DNA from: Mycolicibacterium rhodesiae
GTDB taxonomy: Bacteria > Actinomycetota > Actinomycetes > Mycobacteriales > Mycobacteriaceae
Length of the DNA stretch: 64,000 bases
Assembly (NCBI RefSeq): GCF_002086695.1
Contig: NZ_MVIH01000004.1
Span: 62,001 to 126,000, forward strand
Direction: 5' to 3'
Made by a program: the position numbers and the translations under genes. Positions within the stretch are counted from its first letter, which is position 1; each line of letters begins with the position of its first letter. Under the pieces are notes generated by a model. The model was not told the origin of the DNA. It made no database searches and saw only the letters and a program-made list of their open reading frames with translations. Below, in pieces: positions 45,250 through 53,816 of this stretch.

Positions 45250-47246
45250 CGCTGTCTGCCCTCCGACGCGGCGTAGTCGGATGTGCGCCGGGCGGCACCG
45301 CGCTGCTCGCACGCCTCCTCGTAGGCATGATCCAGCCGCTGCCGCTCGTCGTCGTCCTCCCAGTCGCAGCGCACCTCGCACCCGTCGTCGAGCTCGTCGT
45401 CGGCGGCGAGCAGGAAGCGGTAGCGCGGCACTTCGGCCAGCAGTTCGGCGTGGGTGCCGATGTGGGTGATGGTGCCCGCACCGTCGACGGTGTCGAGCAG
45501 CGCGACCCTGTCGGCCAGCAGAACCGTCGACGCGCGGTGGGCTACCACCACCGCTGTGACGCCGGCCAGCACCCGCCCGAGGGCCTCGGTGACGGTGGCC
45601 TCGGTGTGCACGTCGAGTGCGGACAGGGTGTCGTCGAGCACCAGGACGCGCGGTGCGGCCAGAATGGCGCGGGCCAGCGAAAGCCGTTGGCGCTGACCGC
45701 CGGACAGGCTCATGCCCTGTTCCCCGATGCGGGTCTGCAAGCCGTAAGGCAGGTCGTAGACGAACTGTGCGGCGGCAATCTCGACGGCGCTGCGCAGTTC
45801 GTCGTCGGTCGCGTCCGGGCGGCCCAGCCGCAAGTTCTCGGCGACCGACATGGAGAACAGCGTCGGATCCTCGAACGCGGTGGCCACGGTGGTGCGCAGC
45901 GCATCCAGCGACAGCTCGCGGATGTCGGTGCCGTCGATGCGGATCGCGCCCTCGGTGACGTCGTAGAGCCGCGGCAGCAGACCGGCCAGTACAGACTTGC
46001 CCGAGCCGGTGGCGCCGACCAGGGCGAGGGTCTCCCCCGGCTCGACGGTCGCGGTGACATGCCGCAGCGCGAAAGTATCGGCATCGGGGAACTTGAAGCC
46101 CACATCGTCGAACTCGAGCCGCCCGCCGCGCGGTGCCACAGTGCGCGGCCCGTCGGTGATCTCTCGGGGGGCGTCGAAGATCTCGGCGATCCGGTTGGCC
46201 GCCGTCATCGCCTCCTGCGTCATCGACAGCAGGAAGCCCAGCGACGCGATCGGCCAGACCAGCGACAGCATCATCGTGATGAACGCGACCAGCGTGCCCA
46301 TGGTGACCAGGCCGTGCCCGGCGGCGTATGCGCCGAAGCCGAGCACCACGATCAGCGCGAGGTTGGGGATCACTTCGAGCAGCGTCCAGAACTTCGCCGA
46401 GACCGCGACCTTCTGGATCTGGGTGTCGTACAGCGTGCTTGCCTGCTCGTCGAAGCGGTCGTACACGTAGTCCTCGCGGCCGAAGGATTTCACCGCGCGC
46501 AGCCCCAGCGCCGACTCCTCGACGTGGGTGGCGACGTGGCCCGCCTGGTCCTGGGCCTGCCGGGCCAGTTGGGTGAAGGTGCGCTCGAAGTGCAGCACGA
46601 TCAGGGTGATCGGCGCGATCGAGACCAACACCACCACACCGAGTGGCCAGTACATCGCCAGCAGGATGATGGTGACGACGGTGATCTGCAGGATGTTGAG
46701 GATCAGGAACACCAGGCCGAACGACAGCAACCGCCGAATCACGTTCAGGTCGTTCATGATTCGCGACAGCAGCTGGCCCGATTGCCAGCGGCCGTGAAAC
46801 GACATCGGCAGGATCTGCAGCCGGGCGTAGAGGTCTTTGCGGATGTCGGCCTCGACACCCATGGTGGCCCGGGATACCAGCCAGCGTCGGATGAACCACA
46901 GGACCGCCTCGGTGACGCCGACCGCCATCGCCGCGGCGCCGACCACCCACAGCCCGCGCTGGTCCTGGTGGCGGACCGGTCCGTCGATCACCGCCTTGGT
47001 CATCAGCGGGATCGCGACGGTGGCCGCCAGGCTGCTGATCGCGATGACGAGCATCGCGATCCACCGCGCGCGATACGGCAGCAGATACGGCAGTAACCGG
47101 AACAGATCGGAGGCGGCCCGCCCGGACGTGCGCGGCGCGGCGATCGCCGGTTCCGGGCGCAGCCCTGCTTCGGAAGTCACCTCGTCCACCCCACCAACTG
47201 TTCCCTCGTCACCGACACCGCTGAACCTATGCGTCCAGTCCGACAT
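45246..47246 (-). CDS. ABC exporter half-transporter, degenerate-site subunit
   Basis: 666 residues from ATG 47246. The first ~45 residues are a cytosolic extension; six membrane helices and an NBD follow: Walker A GATGSGKSV, signature LSGGQRQRLSLARA, and Walker B VLVLDDTLSALD, with Asp in place of the catalytic Glu. The partner (43432) has the Glu but a variant signature. Such split sites define asymmetric heterodimers like TM287/288. A long acidic tail (DDELDDGCEV, DWEDDDERQR) follows the NBD. Confidence 0.9.
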   Translation of the reverse strand: MSDWTHRFSGVGDEGTVGGVDEVTSEAGLRPEPAIAAPRTSGRAASDLFRLLPYLLPYRARWIAMLVIAISSLAATVAIPLMTKAVIDGPVRHQDQRGLWVVGAAAMAVGVTEAVLWFIRRWLVSRATMGVEADIRKDLYARLQILPMSFHGRWQSGQLLSRIMNDLNVIRRLLSFGLVFLILNILQITVVTIILLAMYWPLGVVVLVSIAPITLIVLHFERTFTQLARQAQDQAGHVATHVEESALGLRAVKSFGREDYVYDRFDEQASTLYDTQIQKVAVSAKFWTLLEVIPNLALIVVLGFGAYAAGHGLVTMGTLVAFITMMLSLVWPIASLGFLLSMTQEAMTAANRIAEIFDAPREITDGPRTVAPRGGRLEFDDVGFKFPDADTFALRHVTATVEPGETLALVGATGSGKSVLAGLLPRLYDVTEGAIRIDGTDIRELSLDALRTTVATAFEDPTLFSMSVAENLRLGRPDATDDELRSAVEIAAAQFVYDLPYGLQTRIGEQGMSLSGGQRQRLSLARAILAAPRVLVLDDTLSALDVHTEATVTEALGRVLAGVTAVVVAHRASTVLLADRVALLDTVDGAGTITHIGTHAELLAEVPRYRFLLAADDELDDGCEVRCDWEDDDERQRLDHAYEEACEQRGAARRTSDYAASEGRQR

Positions 47247-47411
47247 GACTCCCCTGCATTCGATGATCCCATGGGCGTGCAATCGGTTATCGGACGAGAT
47301 TTTTCAACGCTAGAACCTCAACAACGATTGAGGTCAAACCCTTCCGGCGCAGGCCACCGTGTCGCGTCGGCCTCCCACTGATACGGGCGTCGATCAGGCA
47401 AGATAGTGCCC

Positions 47412-48113
47412 ATGGACAGTAGTTCGGCCGCACCACGGGTTCTGGTGGTCGATGACGACCCCGACGTGCTCGCCTCGCTGGACCGCGGGCTTCGGCTCTC
47501 CGGATTCGAAGTGGCCACCGCCGTCGACGGCGCCGAAGCCCTGCGCTCAGCCACCGAAACCAAGCCCGACGCGATCATCCTCGATATCAACATGCCCGTG
47601 CTGGACGGCGTCAGCGTGGTGACCGCGCTGCGCGCGATGGACAACGACGTGCCGGTCTGTGTGCTCTCCGCGCGCAGTTCGGTCGACGACCGGGTCGCGG
47701 GCCTGGAGGCCGGCGCCGACGACTACCTGGTCAAACCGTTCGTGCTGGCCGAGTTGGTGGCCCGGGTCAAGGCGCTGTTGCGCCGTCGGGGGTCGACGGC
47801 CACGTTCTCCTCGGAGACCATCCAGGTGGGGCCGCTGGAGGTCGACATCCCTGGTCGGCGCGCCAGGGTCAACGGCGTCGACGTCGACCTCACAAAACGT
47901 GAGTTCGACCTGCTGGCCGTTCTCGCCGAGCACAAGACGGCGGTCCTGTCCCGCGCGCAGCTGCTCGAGCTGGTGTGGGGCTACGACTTCGCCGCCGACA
48001 CCAACGTGGTCGACGTCTTCATCGGTTACCTGCGCCGCAAGCTCGAGGCGGGCGGCGCACCCCGACTGCTGCACACCGTGCGCGGCGTCGGTTTCGTGCT
48101 GCGCACCCAGTGA
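47412..48113 (+). CDS. prrA: Response regulator PrrA
   Basis: 233 residues (ATG 47412; GTG 47406 adds two). OmpR-type: the receiver (1-~120) has [14 protein letters not shown], phospho-Asp in [12 protein letters not shown] and K in [12 protein letters not shown]; the winged helix (~135-230) ends [12 protein letters not shown]. It is nearly identical in pattern to M. tuberculosis PrrA (Rv0903c), which is essential there. Signalling pair with prrB eight bases downstream. Confidence 0.96.
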   Translation: MDSSSAAPRVLVVDDDPDVLASLDRGLRLSGFEVATAVDGAEALRSATETKPDAIILDINMPVLDGVSVVTALRAMDNDVPVCVLSARSSVDDRVAGLEAGADDYLVKPFVLAELVARVKALLRRRGSTATFSSETIQVGPLEVDIPGRRARVNGVDVDLTKREFDLLAVLAEHKTAVLSRAQLLELVWGYDFAADTNVVDVFIGYLRRKLEAGGAPRLLHTVRGVGFVLRTQ

Positions 48114-48120
48114 CCGGCCC

Positions 48121-49458
48121 GTGACGCTGCCGCGCATCTTCCGCCGCACGCCGTCTCTTCGCACCCGGGTCGCGTTCGCGACGGCGATCGGCGCGGCGAT
48201 CGTCGTCACGATCGTCGGCGCGATCGTCTGGGTCGGGATCACCAACGACCGCCTGGAGCGCCTGGACCGGCGACTCGACGAGGCGGCCGGCTTCGCCGTC
48301 CCGTTCGTGCCCCGCGGTCTCGACCAGATCCCGCCGTCGCCCAATGACCAGGACGTGGTGATCACCGTGCGCCGGGGCGATCAGGTCCGGTCCAACTCCG
48401 ACGTCGTATTGCCGCGACTGAACTCCGACTACGGCACCGCCGTGGTCGACGGGGTCCGCTACCGGGTACGCACGGTCGAACTCTCCTACCCGGAGGCCAC
48501 CAGCCTTGAGGTGGGCGCCACCTTCGACGACACCATTGCCGACACCAACAACCTGCACCGCCGCGTGCTGATGATCTGTGTGTTCGCCGTGTGCGCCGCC
48601 GCGCTGCTGGGCTGGGTGCTGGCGACCTTCGCGGTGCGGCCGCTGCGGCGACTCGCTGCCCAGACCCGGGAGATCCAGGCCGGCGACAAGGCGCCCGACG
48701 TCGACATCGGCGGCGCCACCGAGGCGGTGGAGATCGGTGAGGCGATCAAGGGTCTGCTGGAACGGATCTGGACCGAGCAGGAGCGGACCCAGGCGGCGCT
48801 CGCCTCGGCGCGCGACTTCGCCGCGGTGTCGGCTCACGAGCTGCGGACACCCCTGACCGCGATGCGCACCAACCTCGAGGTGCTGGCCACCCTGGACATG
48901 ACCGACGAGCAACGCGAGGAGGTGCTCAGTGACGTCGTGCGTACCCAAACCCGGATCGAGGCGACGCTGGGTGCGCTGGAACGCCTTGCCCAGGGCGAAC
49001 TTTCGACCGAAGCCGACCAGGTCCCGGTCGACATCACCGAGCTGCTCGACCGCGCCGCGCACGACGCCATGCGGGTCTACCCCGACCTCGAGGTGACGCT
49101 GGTGCCGTCACCCACGTGCATCATCATCGGCCTGCCCGCCGGCCTTCGGCTGGCGGTGGACAACGCGATCGCCAACGCGGTCAAACACGGTGGCGCGACC
49201 CGGGTGCAGCTGTCCGCGGTCAGCTCGCGCGACGGTGTGGACATCGCGATCGACGACAACGGCTCCGGCGTCCCGGAGTCGGAGCGCGAGGCGGTGTTCG
49301 AACGCTTCGCCCGCGGGTCGACAGCGTCGCACTCTGGATCCGGACTCGGCCTGGCATTGGTCGCGCAGCAAGCCGAAATCCACGGCGGCACAGCCTTGTT
49401 GGACGAGAGTCCGCTCGGCGGTGCGCGACTGATGCTGCGGTTACCCGCACCCTCCTAG
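48121..49458 (+). CDS. prrB: Sensor histidine kinase PrrB
   Basis: 445 residues from GTG 48121. Two membrane helices (about 20-42 and 145-167) enclose a periplasmic sensor of about 100 residues, then a HAMP (~168-220), the H-box SAHELRTPLTA and an ATPase domain with NAIANAVKHGG, DNGSGVPE and the late GSGLGLAL. Same length as M. tuberculosis PrrB (Rv0902c, 446). It autophosphorylates and passes the group to PrrA. The longer frame upstream is a shadow of prrA. Confidence 0.95.
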   Translation: MTLPRIFRRTPSLRTRVAFATAIGAAIVVTIVGAIVWVGITNDRLERLDRRLDEAAGFAVPFVPRGLDQIPPSPNDQDVVITVRRGDQVRSNSDVVLPRLNSDYGTAVVDGVRYRVRTVELSYPEATSLEVGATFDDTIADTNNLHRRVLMICVFAVCAAALLGWVLATFAVRPLRRLAAQTREIQAGDKAPDVDIGGATEAVEIGEAIKGLLERIWTEQERTQAALASARDFAAVSAHELRTPLTAMRTNLEVLATLDMTDEQREEVLSDVVRTQTRIEATLGALERLAQGELSTEADQVPVDITELLDRAAHDAMRVYPDLEVTLVPSPTCIIIGLPAGLRLAVDNAIANAVKHGGATRVQLSAVSSRDGVDIAIDDNGSGVPESEREAVFERFARGSTASHSGSGLGLALVAQQAEIHGGTALLDESPLGGARLMLRLPAPS

Positions 49459-49474
49459 GCGGCCGGGGTGGCCC
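49455..49474 (+). repeat. 20-bp direct repeat, copy 1 (end of prrB)
   Basis: CTAGGCGGCCGGGGTGGCCC occurs here, covering the prrB stop codon and the bases after it, and again at 49593-49612. The copies are identical in the same orientation, 138 bases apart. Confidence 0.85.
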
Positions 49475-49494
49475 GAATCGGCCCCTTCACACGC

Positions 49495-49552
49495 CGAGCG
49501 TGGTTGTTATCGTTGAATTTTCGTCGATCTCCAACGACAACCCGCACGCTCG
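49495..49552 (+). terminator. Imperfect hairpin after prrB
   Basis: CGAGCGTG at 49495 pairs with CACGCTCG ending at 49552, and GTTG/TCGTTG segments pair with CAACGA/CAAC inside, giving a long bulged stem with a short loop around 49516-49531. It lies 37 bases after the prrB stop and probably ends the prrAB transcript. Confidence 0.5.
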
Positions 49553-49592
49553 CTGATCGGGACCACTGCGAATGGACTAATGACTCAGGACA

Positions 49593-49612
49593 CTAGGCGG
49601 CCGGGGTGGCCC
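49593..49612 (+). repeat. 20-bp direct repeat, copy 2 (end of the SDR gene)
   Basis: Second identical copy of CTAGGCGGCCGGGGTGGCCC. Here it encodes the last residues (ATPAA) and stop of the minus-strand SDR. Between the copies lie the prrB hairpin and about 40 bases with no other signal. Confidence 0.85.
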
Positions 49613-50387
49613 CGCAGATCGCGTTGCCGCCGTCGATGATCAGGGTGGTGCCGGTGACGTAGGACGCTCCGGGGGTGGCCAGGAAGGCGACGCCGGCCGC
49701 CACCTCGTCCGCGGTGGCCGACCGTCCGATCGGGGTGGCGTTCCCGGCGGCGACCTCCGAGGGCAGCTGGGCGGCTGTCGCGATCCAGCCGGGCAGCACG
49801 AGGTTGGCGGTGATGCCGTCCTTGGCGTAGTCGACGCTCATCGAGCGCGTCATCCCCAGCATCGCGGCTTTGGCGGTGTGATATCCGACGTCGCCGGTGT
49901 AGGCGGTCAGCACCCCTGCCGTCGAACCGACATGGACCACCCGGCCGTAGCCGCGTTCGACCATTCCGGGTAGTGCCGCCCTGGTGACGAAGAACGCACT
50001 GTCGAGGTTGCGCCGCAAGGCAAGTGACCATTCTTCGTCGGTCATCACCATCAACGAGTTGGGCTCCTCGGGGCTGTTCACCGAAGCCAGACCGGCGTTG
50101 TTCACCAGGATGTCGAGCTTGCCGAACGCGGCCTCCGTGGCCTCGACCAGACCGCGTGCCGCATCGCGGTCGAACAGGTCGGCGATGTGGGCCTGCGCCC
50201 GGATACCGTCTGCGGCGAGCTCCTCGGCTCGCTGATGCACTCGATCCGTGGTGCCGGTCACCATCACCGCCGCACCCAGTTGCCCCAGCAGCCGCGCCGA
50301 GGCGAAGCCGATACCGAGCTCACTGCTCGATCCGGTGACCAGAGCCACCTGACCGCTCAGGTCGAACGCGCTTGGCGTAGCGGGCAT
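49593..50387 (-). CDS. SDR-family oxidoreductase
   Basis: 264 residues from ATG 50387, preceded by GGAGGGAGC at good spacing; the frame from 50468 crosses the operator palindrome and is rejected. Classical SDR with a variant cofactor motif TGSSSELGIG, then NNAGLAS, the active-site Ser in VHVGSTAG, and YHTAK. Similar to 3-oxoacyl-ACP reductase FabG-type SDRs. Divergent from the solute-binding lipoprotein, with a 25-bp palindrome between them, so it may share that control. Confidence 0.87.
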   Translation of the reverse strand: MPATPSAFDLSGQVALVTGSSSELGIGFASARLLGQLGAAVMVTGTTDRVHQRAEELAADGIRAQAHIADLFDRDAARGLVEATEAAFGKLDILVNNAGLASVNSPEEPNSLMVMTDEEWSLALRRNLDSAFFVTRAALPGMVERGYGRVVHVGSTAGVLTAYTGDVGYHTAKAAMLGMTRSMSVDYAKDGITANLVLPGWIATAAQLPSEVAAGNATPIGRSATADEVAAGVAFLATPGASYVTGTTLIIDGGNAICGATPAA

Positions 50388-50457
50388 TGCGCTTGCTCCC
50401 TCCGTAGTCCAGCTGTACGACGCCGACACTAGGGCCTCGCCGCAGACGTTTCTAGGT

Positions 50458-50482
50458 CGAACGTCCAAAACTTGGACGTTCG
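50458..50482. promoter_or_regulatory. Perfect 25-bp palindromic operator
   Basis: CGAACGTCCAA, three bases AAC, then TTGGACGTTCG: perfect 11-bp arms at 50458-50468 and 50472-50482. It lies between the divergent SDR (71 bases from its start) and the solute-binding protein (59 bases). Size and symmetry fit a TetR-family operator; the regulator at 52100, downstream of the lipoprotein, is the natural candidate. Confidence 0.75.
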
Positions 50483-50540
50483 TACAAGGTGGTAACCGTC
50501 ATGTCACACAGTCGAAATCAGCCGACCTGAGACTTGCCCG

Positions 50541-52103
50541 ATGAAACTCACGTCGGGAATCGCACCGCTGGCGCTCGTCGCGCTGCTGTTCGCCGGGACG
50601 GCATGCTCGGGAAAAACCAACAGCCCCAACAACACTGCCGCCGAAGCATCGACGGTGCGAACCCCGCTGATGTCGGACCCGCCGCCGCTGGATCCCGACA
50701 CGTTCTACCAGCCCGAGGGCCTGCTAATCATGACCTCGGCCTACCAGGGGCTACTCCAGTACGCACCCGGGACGACGAAGATCGCACCCCTGCTGGCCAC
50801 CAAGTGGGACGTCACGCCGGACGGACTGACGTATACGTTCACCCTGCGTGACGGCGTCAAATTCGCCGACGGCACCCCGTTCGACTCGGCGGCCGCCAAG
50901 GCCAGCTTCCAACGGCGGATCGACATGAATGGCGGTCCGGCCTACATGCTCGCCGACGTCAAGGACATGCAGACGCCGGACCCGCGCACCTTCGTGGTCA
51001 CCCTCACCAAACCCGTTGCGCCGTTTCTGGATTACCTCGCATCCCCGTACGGCCCGCTGATGACCAGCCCGACCGCCGTCGCACAACACGCCACCGGCGG
51101 CGATCACGCCTCGGCGTGGCTGGCCTCGCACACCGCGGGAACCGGTCCCTACGAATTGACCGACGCCGTGCAGGCCAGCCACTACACGATGAGCGCGAAC
51201 AAGAACTACTGGGGACCGGCGCCTCAGATCACGTCGGTGCAGATGCCGGTGGTGACCGCCTCCGCGGTCCAGCGCCTGCAACTCGGCAACGGTGAGCTCG
51301 ACATGATCCTGCACGGGCTGTCCAAGGGCGACTACGAGGCCCTGGCCAGCGGTCCCGACACCGAGGTACTGCAGCAGAACGCGCTGATCAAGACCATGAT
51401 CATGGTGAATCCGGCGTCGGCGGTCTTCGCATCGAAGGACGCCCGCGCGGCACTGTCCGCCGCACTCGATCAAAAGGCGCTGACAACACAGGTTTTCGGT
51501 GCGCAAGGATCACCGTCCACGCAGTTCTACCCGACCGGCATGATGCCGGACGGGGCGGTACCCGACATTCACACCTATGACCCGTCGAAGCTGGCCGCAC
51601 TCGGCCGCAATGGCGGTGACGTCTCGATCGGCTACCCGTCCGGCGACAGCAGCCTGCAAGACCTGGCCAACCAGACCCAGGTGATCCTGCAGGCAGCGGG
51701 CTTCAAGGCGACGGTCCGCGACTTCCCGTCGGCGCAGCTGTTCGCACTGCCACAGAACCCGGACCAGCGCCCCGACCTGTTCGCCGAGTCGTGGAATCCT
51801 GATGCCGCGCACCCCGATACGTTCTCGCGGATATACCAGTACACCAACGCACCGGTCAACATCCAGGGCTGCTCGGTACCCGAGGCCGACAAGCTCCTCG
51901 ACGCAGGCAGTGCCGAACCCGACGCGGCCAAATCACAGGCCCTGTATGTCGAAGCCGCCAAGGCCTACCGCGACTCGCTGTGCTGGATCAACCTGACCGA
52001 CCTGCACAACACGGTGGCCGCCCGCAAGGGGTACTCCGGGTGGCAGAGCCAGCCGGCCTGGATGTGGGACACCGACTTCTCCACCCTCAAGCACCAGGGA
52101 TGA
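50541..52103 (+). CDS. SBP_bac_5-type ABC solute-binding lipoprotein
   Basis: 520 residues. The signal peptide (LTSGIAPLALVALLF) ends in lipobox AGTAC, giving a lipid-anchored protein outside the membrane. The body is a family 5 (peptide/nickel/opine-type) extracellular binding protein: YQGLLQYAPGTTKIAPLLAT, PDGLTYTFTLRDGVKFADGT, and AGTGPYELTD. No permease or ATPase genes lie beside it, so it is an orphan or uses distant partners. It overlaps the TetR start (ATGA). Its neighbours suggest a role in capturing a nitrogen-rich ligand. Confidence 0.88.
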   Translation: MKLTSGIAPLALVALLFAGTACSGKTNSPNNTAAEASTVRTPLMSDPPPLDPDTFYQPEGLLIMTSAYQGLLQYAPGTTKIAPLLATKWDVTPDGLTYTFTLRDGVKFADGTPFDSAAAKASFQRRIDMNGGPAYMLADVKDMQTPDPRTFVVTLTKPVAPFLDYLASPYGPLMTSPTAVAQHATGGDHASAWLASHTAGTGPYELTDAVQASHYTMSANKNYWGPAPQITSVQMPVVTASAVQRLQLGNGELDMILHGLSKGDYEALASGPDTEVLQQNALIKTMIMVNPASAVFASKDARAALSAALDQKALTTQVFGAQGSPSTQFYPTGMMPDGAVPDIHTYDPSKLAALGRNGGDVSIGYPSGDSSLQDLANQTQVILQAAGFKATVRDFPSAQLFALPQNPDQRPDLFAESWNPDAAHPDTFSRIYQYTNAPVNIQGCSVPEADKLLDAGSAEPDAAKSQALYVEAAKAYRDSLCWINLTDLHNTVAARKGYSGWQSQPAWMWDTDFSTLKHQG

Positions 52104-52702
52104 CGGCTGGCACCACCGCTCGCGGCGCGGCACGCCGAACCGAGATCATCGACGCGGCAATCGAAGTGATGGCACAGGTCGGCCTGGCCGGGCTCTCGAT
52201 GCGCTTGGTGGCCAACCAGGCCCAGATACCGCTTGGCGCGCTGAGCTACTACTTCGACGACAAGTCCGATCTGATCGCACAGTCGTTCGCGCAGCTGTCG
52301 GACCGCGAAATCGAACGGGTCGTCGCCACCGCGAAGCGGCTCGAACCGTCCATGCCGGCCGAGCGACTCGCCGACCTGGTCGCCGACATGATCATCGACG
52401 GGTTCAGCTCACCGCCCGGGGCAATCGTCACCCGTTACGAACTGGTCACCGAGGCCAGCCGCGACGAACGCCTGCGTCCGATGTTCGAAGCCTGGTACGC
52501 GGCAATGATTCCCGCGCTCAGCAGGCTCTTCCGGGACATCGGCTCGGGGCAACCGGAACTCGACTCGCGCACCGTGATGGCGGTGATGGCCGGCCTGGAG
52601 ATCGACAACCTCTACCGCCCGCTGGGTCCGGTGGACAAGCGCCGAATCCGGGCCACCCTGCGCCACGTATTCACCGCAGTGATCGCACTGCATCAGACCT
52701 GA
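52100..52702 (+). CDS. TetR-family transcriptional regulator
   Basis: 200 residues from ATG 52100, overlapping the binding-protein stop. The N-terminal HTH (about 10-55) has RTEIIDAAIEVMAQVGLAGL, then SMRLVANQAQIPLGALSYYF and the typical DKSDLIAQSF. The C-terminal ligand domain is helical. Probably represses its own operon through the palindrome at 50458, and perhaps the ureohydrolases that start 19 bases downstream. Confidence 0.88.
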   Translation: MTAGTTARGAARRTEIIDAAIEVMAQVGLAGLSMRLVANQAQIPLGALSYYFDDKSDLIAQSFAQLSDREIERVVATAKRLEPSMPAERLADLVADMIIDGFSSPPGAIVTRYELVTEASRDERLRPMFEAWYAAMIPALSRLFRDIGSGQPELDSRTVMAVMAGLEIDNLYRPLGPVDKRRIRATLRHVFTAVIALHQT

Positions 52703-52721
52703 GCAACGAAAGGCAGCACAC

Positions 52722-53816
52722 ATGGCAGGCGTCCTGTTCGGCCCGGACATCACCTTTCTCGGCGTCCCCCGATGCGACCTCGCCGACGAATCCAGTTATG
52801 CCGACGCCGATATCGTCATCCTCGGCGCCCCACTGGACGGCGGCACCAACTACCGCTCCGGCGCCCGCTTCGGGCCATCGGCATTGCGTCAGGCCTGTTA
52901 TCTGCCGCAAGACGGCTCTCGCCCCAGCCTCGCACTGCGGGTCGACGGCCTGAAGGATCTGCGTGTCTACGATGCCGGCGACGTGATGCTCTACAGCGGC
53001 GATATCGAGCGGGCCGTGAAGATGATCGAGGAGGACGTCTACAAGATCACCGCCGCAGGCGCCATCCCCATCGTCCTCGGCGGTGACCACACCATCGCCT
53101 GGCCGGACCACACCGGTGTCGCCCGCCACCACGGGTTCGGCAAGATCTCGATGATCCACTTCGACGCCCACGCCGACACCGGCGACATTCACAACGGGTC
53201 ACTCATCGGCCACGGCACCCCGATGCGCAGGCTCATCGAGTCCGGCGCGCTGCGCGGAGATCGGTTCCTGCAGCTGGGATTGCGCGGGTACTGGCCCGAC
53301 GAGCCCGTACTGCAGTGGATGGCGGCGCACGGCCTGCGGTCCTATGAGATGACCGAGATCGTCGCCCGTGGCCTGGAACCCTGTCTGACGGAGGCGTTCG
53401 AGATCGCCACCACCGATTGCGACGGTGTGTTCATCTCCGTCGACATCGACGTGTGCGATCCCGGCCATGCCCCGGGCACCGGAACACCCGAGCCGGGCGG
53501 CTTCTCGGCCCGCGAACTGCTCGACGCCGTGCGGCGCATCTGCTACGAGTTACCCGTCGTCGGAGTGGATGTGGTGGAGGTGGCGCCGCCCTACGACCAC
53601 GCCGATATCACCGCATTGCTCGGCAATCGTGTTGTCCTGGAAGTCATCTCCGCGATCGCCCGCCGCCGCAAGGACAGGGCGGCCGGCACCACCTGGGATC
53701 CCATGCAACCGTTGCTCGCCGGACGCGAGGCGGACGAACAGCTCCGGCTGATCACCGAGGGCGAGCAAGCGCGCCGCCGCGGTGACGGCGGCGCCCGGCC
53801 ACACCACCACCACTGA
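52722..53816 (+). CDS. Ureohydrolase (agmatinase-family), first of tandem pair
   Basis: 364 residues of the arginase/agmatinase superfamily. All Mn ligands are visible: H123 in GGDHT, D148, H150 and D152 in FDAHADT, and D241 and D243 in SVDIDVCDPGHAPGTGTPEP. It hydrolyses a guanidino group to urea plus an amine. The substrate loop (GDIHNGSLIGHGTPMRR) differs from classical agmatinase, so agmatine is not certain. A His-rich tail (RPHHHH) ends the protein. It overlaps the second copy (TGATG) and follows a TetR gene. Confidence 0.85.
   Translation: MAGVLFGPDITFLGVPRCDLADESSYADADIVILGAPLDGGTNYRSGARFGPSALRQACYLPQDGSRPSLALRVDGLKDLRVYDAGDVMLYSGDIERAVKMIEEDVYKITAAGAIPIVLGGDHTIAWPDHTGVARHHGFGKISMIHFDAHADTGDIHNGSLIGHGTPMRRLIESGALRGDRFLQLGLRGYWPDEPVLQWMAAHGLRSYEMTEIVARGLEPCLTEAFEIATTDCDGVFISVDIDVCDPGHAPGTGTPEPGGFSARELLDAVRRICYELPVVGVDVVEVAPPYDHADITALLGNRVVLEVISAIARRRKDRAAGTTWDPMQPLLAGREADEQLRLITEGEQARRRGDGGARPHHHH

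Noticed and set aside
45250..47064. 600-residue N-terminal extension of the 43432 ABC protein
   Set aside because: It is a shadow of the partner ABC gene; the ATG at 45249 begins the real protein with an ATGA overlap.
43414..47096. Two long open frames antisense to the ABC pair
   Set aside because: His/Gln/Arg-rich shadows of the transporter codons with no recognisable domain.
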